Below, piece after piece: positions 6,927 through 8,089 of a stretch of 8,089 nucleotides of DNA. The notes beneath the pieces were generated by a model that saw only the letters and a program-made list of their open reading frames with translations, had not been told where the DNA came from and ran no database searches. A program made the translations under genes and the position numbers. Source of the stretch: Bovifimicola sp964595785 (lineage in GTDB: Bacteria > Bacillota > Clostridia > Lachnospirales > Lachnospiraceae); the NCBI GenBank assembly GCA_964595785.1, contig CAZQRO010000088.1, positions 1 to 8,089 of the forward strand. The letters are read 5' to 3'. Within the stretch, counting starts at the first letter, position 1. The number at the start of each line of letters is the position of its first letter.

Positions 6927-7643
6927 TTATATTTCTACATTAGAGAGTTTTACTCCTAACATAAATGCAGCACTATATGCAAACAGACAAATTGTCATTA
7001 TTACTCTTCCTATAAATGTTTCATACATTATATTCATCATATTTGGTGACGATATTCGTACATAGCAAACAATAAATAATGGTACTGCATTCATTATTGT
7101 CTGTTCGTATTTTTTTGAATTAATTATTGTCCTTATCTCCCTTTCTGTTTCTATTTTTCTACTTATAGAATCCGCTGCATTCCTTACAATGCTAATCATA
7201 TCTCCTCCACTTCTCTTTGCAATGCATACTACTTGTGAAAAAAGATTAATATCCTCTAGTCCACATCTATCTGCAAGATTTTCAAAACATTTCTCAATTG
7301 TGATATTCAATTTTAACTTTGTTATTATAAATTTAGATTCTATACATACATATGATTTTTTACCATATAATTGTGACATCTCTCTATATACCTCCACAAG
7401 TGAATTTTCCAATGAATATCCTGCCGATAATTGTGCAGTAATTGACATACAAAAATCTTTAAACTGTAGATTAAGTTTTTGTATTCTTTTTTTTAACAGC
7501 CATTTCTTTATTATTTTCAAATAGAAATATGATGGTAATAAAAATATAATAAATATAATCATACTCTCATAAAATACAAATGAAAATATTCCACAAATTA
7601 CTATAATTAATATATAGCTTACACAATATTCCTTTAAATTCAT
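6927..7643 (-). CDS. tadB: TadB-like platform protein (T2SSF family)
   Basis: Inner-membrane platform protein of 238 residues, partner of TadC in the Tad assembly machine. Two adjacent hydrophobic helices lie at the N-terminus (about 8-45), followed by a cytoplasmic T2SSF domain (about 63-185) whose helical core includes FCMSITAQLSAGYSLENSL and the TadB-type AKRSGGDM motif (142-149), then KIETEREIRTIINSKKYEQTIMNAVPLF leading into helices near 184-198 and 212-232. It is somewhat shorter than the ~300 residues common for TadB, but no domain appears broken. It starts ten bases after the ATPase stop codon; the only purine-rich sequence upstream (AGAGA inside the ATPase end) is about 20 bases away, so translation may be coupled to the ATPase gene. 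Assignment to TadB rather than TadC rests on gene order and the lack of the TadC C-terminal signature. Confidence 0.9.
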   Translation of the reverse strand: MNLKEYCVSYILIIVICGIFSFVFYESMIIFIIFLLPSYFYLKIIKKWLLKKRIQKLNLQFKDFCMSITAQLSAGYSLENSLVEVYREMSQLYGKKSYVCIESKFIITKLKLNITIEKCFENLADRCGLEDINLFSQVVCIAKRSGGDMISIVRNAADSISRKIETEREIRTIINSKKYEQTIMNAVPLFIVCYVRISSPNMMNIMYETFIGRVIMTICLFAYSAAFMLGVKLSNVEI

Positions 7644-7653
7644 ATTATATTTA

Positions 7654-8089
7654 CTATAATTTATCTCTTTTTCCGTATTTAAAAGCCTCCTCTTTAAATC
7701 CTGAATTAATCAGTTTTCCTATATTATTTAATCCACTATCACTCCACAATAATTTTCCCTTTACCATTTTATAGTCTTTAATATTTTCTTCTTTAAACTT
7801 ATACAATGGATTTATTTGTATTTCTCCTTCCCTTATTCCAACTATTTCAACTATTTCTAAAACTTTTCTGCTTCTATCTCTTATTCTTCCTAAATGAACA
7901 ATTATATCTATTCCCGAAGCTATCTGTCCTTTTATTGCTGATAATGGCATCTCCATTCCCATTAAAAACATAGTCTCTAATCTACTTAACATATCCTCCG
8001 GACTATTTGCATGTCCTGTACTAAGACTTCCGTCATGTCCTGTATTCATTGCCTGTAGCATATCTAATGCCTCTGGGCCTCTTACTTCA
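7654..8089 (-). CDS. tadA: TadA/CpaF-type secretion ATPase, C-terminal part (partial)
   Basis: Cytoplasmic hexameric ATPase of the type II/IV secretion family that powers Tad pilus assembly. Only about 144 C-terminal residues are in the window; the frame is open to the right edge and continues upstream of the internal Met at 8061. Visible hallmarks are EVRGPEALDMLQAMNTGHDG (Walker B region end and following helix), the His-box SLSTGHANSPEDMLSRLE, and DIIVHLGRIRDRSRKVLEIVEI, all characteristic of CpaF/TadA. The Walker A motif and N-terminal domain lie outside. The protein ends in GKRDKL with a TAG stop, ten bases before tadB. Nothing suggests a broken gene; it is cut only by the window edge. 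Confidence 0.95.
   Translation of the reverse strand, partial: EVRGPEALDMLQAMNTGHDGSLSTGHANSPEDMLSRLETMFLMGMEMPLSAIKGQIASGIDIIVHLGRIRDRSRKVLEIVEIVGIREGEIQINPLYKFKEENIKDYKMVKGKLLWSDSGLNNIGKLINSGFKEEAFKYGKRDKL

Noticed and set aside
6045..7524. Plus-strand open frames at 6045-6254, 6420-6605 and 7189-7524
   Set aside because: Antisense shadows of tadC and tadB; composition and lack of motifs argue against coding.
7654..8061. TadA as a short complete 135-residue gene starting at 8061
   Set aside because: The frame continues to the window edge with EVRGPEALD, a conserved CpaF/TadA stretch, so the Met at 8061 is internal and the gene is only cut by the window.
1..8089. CRISPR arrays, tRNA/rRNA genes, insertion sequences
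   Set aside because: No regularly spaced direct repeats, cloverleaf-like or rRNA-like sequence, or transposase motifs were seen; nearly all bases are in the Tad genes.

Overview
The window is strongly AT-rich (by eye well under 35 % GC) and every supported gene lies on the minus strand, tightly packed and read from position 8089 down to 60. The protein families and the absence of any outer-membrane secretin or pilotin point to a low-GC, monoderm-type Clostridia genome, most likely Lachnospiraceae; this is an inference from gene content, not from a marker gene.

The whole window is one Tad/Flp-type IVb pilus (tight adherence) cluster. In transcription order it holds: the C-terminal part of the TadA/CpaF secretion ATPase (runs off the right edge), TadB and TadC inner-membrane platform proteins, a 71-residue Flp1-like pilin, a 688-residue DUF5702-type membrane-anchored surface protein, a TadE-like pseudopilin with a cysteine/histidine-rich tail, an A24 prepilin peptidase (TadV/CpaA-like), a second short TadE/TadF-like pseudopilin, and a DUF6382-like + FHA cytoplasmic protein. 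Gaps between genes are about 10 to 50 bases and no internal promoter or terminator is convincing, so this reads as a single operon. The left 59 bases hold no gene and no clear terminator.

The logic of the operon: TadA hydrolyses ATP in the cytoplasm and drives TadB/TadC; the prepilin peptidase removes the basic leaders of the Flp pilin and the TadE-like pseudopilins; the pilin polymerises; DUF5702 and the TadE-like proteins present large extracytoplasmic domains, perhaps as tip, adaptor or wall-spanning parts; the FHA protein probably links assembly to Ser/Thr phosphorylation.

The most unusual signal is a near-perfect 27-bp inverted repeat (26/27) at 2944-2970 and 3103-3129, enclosing 132 bp. 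One arm carries the Shine-Dalgarno and start codon of the long TadE-like gene, the other lies in its coding sequence just before the prepilin cleavage motif. It could be an intragenic invertible ON/OFF segment (the inverted form would encode only an 8-residue peptide) or an mRNA stem that hides the ribosome binding site. Other points of interest are a roughly 185-residue extracytoplasmic domain inserted in TadC, tandem YH-C...CxxC modules on the TadE-like protein, and a pseudopilin-like N-terminus on DUF5702 that lacks the usual Glu+5.
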